A stretch of 14,006 nucleotides of DNA from Melioribacteraceae bacterium (GTDB lineage Bacteria; Bacteroidota; Ignavibacteria; Ignavibacteriales; Melioribacteraceae): assembly GCA_026983755.1 (NCBI GenBank), contig JALSTL010000078.1, forward strand, positions 1 to 14,006, given 5' to 3'. The notes beneath the pieces were generated by a model. It had not been told where the DNA came from. It worked only from the letters and a program-made list of their open reading frames with translations, and ran no database searches. Shown here one piece after another: positions 13,347 through 14,006 of the stretch. How positions within the stretch are numbered: position 1 is the stretch's first letter; the number at the start of each line of letters is the position of its first letter. Made by a program: the position numbers and the translations under genes.

Positions 13347-13884
13347 CTTTCATCATATCTTTTATTTTTGTTAATGCATGAAAATAATTAGCTTTTAAAG
13401 TTCCAATGCTTTTACCGGTAATTAAGGAAATTTCTTTATAGCTTAACTCGTCAAAATGCCTTAATATAAATACTTCCTTTTGTTTTAACGGTAATTTTTC
13501 AAGCATCTTTTGTACTTTTTCAATTTTTTCTTTATCCTCAAGTTTTTTAATTATATCTTCTCCGGAATATTTTTCTTGGATACTCCGGTCGTTTAAGCTA
13601 AATATATTTTTAAACTTATTTCGTTTAAGTAAATTTAAACTTTTAGTGTGTGTAATTCTATAAATCCAAGTACTTAACGATGAATTAAAATTAAATTTTT
13701 TAAGTTTTTTATATATGGTTAAAATTACTTCTTGAGTTATTTCATCTGCATCCGCATGATTATTAACCATTCTTCTAGCATGCCAATAAATATTTTTTTG
13801 ATGAATCTGCACCAACTTATTAAAGGCTTTTTCTTTCCCGCTTAGAAATTCCTTTATCAGTTCAAATTCTTCTTCGTTACTCAT
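13333..13884 (-). CDS. RNA polymerase ECF sigma factor
   Basis: This 183-residue protein is of usual ECF length with no sigma1.1 or sigma3 domain. Region 2 covers about 18-88 (FNKLVQIHQKNIYWHARRMV, DADEITQEVILTIYKKLKKF, STWIYRITHTKSLNLLKR). A variable linker at about 89-124 follows, then region 4 at 125-178 (LPLKQKEVFILRHFDELSYK and the helix-turn-helix EISLITGKSIGTLKANYFHA). It directs RNA polymerase to promoters of an envelope or stress regulon. The ATG at 13884 has a clear AAGGAA at 13894-13889. It is the first gene of a three-gene operon and overlaps the anti-sigma gene by 14 bp, so release from that protein probably controls it. A 9-bp inverted repeat directly upstream may regulate it. 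I cannot name its regulon. Confidence 0.93.
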   Translation of the reverse strand: MSNEEEFELIKEFLSGKEKAFNKLVQIHQKNIYWHARRMVNNHADADEITQEVILTIYKKLKKFNFNSSLSTWIYRITHTKSLNLLKRNKFKNIFSLNDRSIQEKYSGEDIIKKLEDKEKIEKVQKMLEKLPLKQKEVFILRHFDELSYKEISLITGKSIGTLKANYFHALTKIKDMMKDEKE

Positions 13885-13895
13885 ATAATTCCTTC

Positions 13896-13922
13896 AGTAA
13901 TAAATTAGACAATTTTATTACT
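13896..13922 (-). promoter_or_regulatory. 9-bp inverted repeat just upstream of sigma gene
   Basis: AGTAATAAA (13896-13904) and TTTATTACT (13914-13922) are perfect complements with a 9-base spacer. The repeat ends one base from the AAGGAA ribosome site (13889-13894) of the ECF sigma gene. In the mRNA it could form a hairpin next to the ribosome site; as DNA it could be an operator. All pairs but two are A-T, so the hairpin would be weak. Confidence 0.5.
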
Positions 13923-13984
13923 AAAAAGGTTTAAAGTTTATTCTTTGTAATTTCTAAAAAATTAAAACGCTAAGCAAAAATTTA

Positions 13985-13990
13985 ATTATA
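13985..13990 (-). promoter_or_regulatory. Candidate -10 box for the sigma operon
   Basis: TATAAT on the minus strand lies about 100 bp before the sigma factor ATG. The matching -35 would fall at or beyond the right edge of the window, so it cannot be tested. ECF operons often have a second, self-dependent promoter, which I could not identify in the 122 bases present. Confidence 0.2.
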
Positions 13991-14006
13991 CTTTACAGAG
14001 TACATT

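Overview
The window is strongly AT-rich, densely coded bacterial DNA. Three things point to the Fibrobacteres-Chlorobi-Bacteroidetes (FCB) group. All five predicted signal peptides end in Ala-Gln at the cleavage site, an HU-like domain is fused to a SPOR domain, and ribosome-binding sites are often weak or A-rich. An Ignavibacteria-like lineage is my best guess, but this is inference from content, not from a marker gene.

Left part (1-2758). The 5' portion of endonuclease III (nth) runs off the left edge on the minus strand. Diverging from it on the plus strand is a tight set: a secreted NHL-type beta-propeller, a DUF2085 membrane protein with its Cys/His motifs, and a glycine-rich membrane protein of unknown function. 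The last two start with TTG. A palindrome and an 11-bp hairpin follow, then a small three-helix membrane protein whose 3' end overlaps the next, convergent operon.

Centre (2733-10733, minus strand). Six genes lie head to tail with overlaps or gaps of at most 30 bp. In transcription order they are a 990-residue exported TPR protein, an outer-membrane beta-barrel that carries a TonB-box-like motif but has no recognisable plug, a protein with a cytoplasmic HU-like domain, one membrane helix and a periplasmic SPOR domain, then ExbB/TolQ, ExbD/TolR and TonB. Together they look like a dedicated proton-motive-force-driven machine spanning the envelope from an HU-like cytoplasmic domain through peptidoglycan to the outer membrane. 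This is the most interesting part of the window.

Right part (10922-14006, minus strand). A tRNA-Leu(GAG) lies just upstream of a 254-residue exported TPR protein, which ends in a clear intrinsic terminator. After a 394-bp gap comes a three-gene stress-signalling operon: an ECF sigma factor, a cysteine-free single-pass anti-sigma-like protein with a very acidic periplasmic part, and a very basic, Spy/CpxP-like exported helical protein. A 9-bp inverted repeat sits directly upstream of the sigma gene's Shine-Dalgarno sequence. I see no mobile element, CRISPR array or sign of recent transfer.
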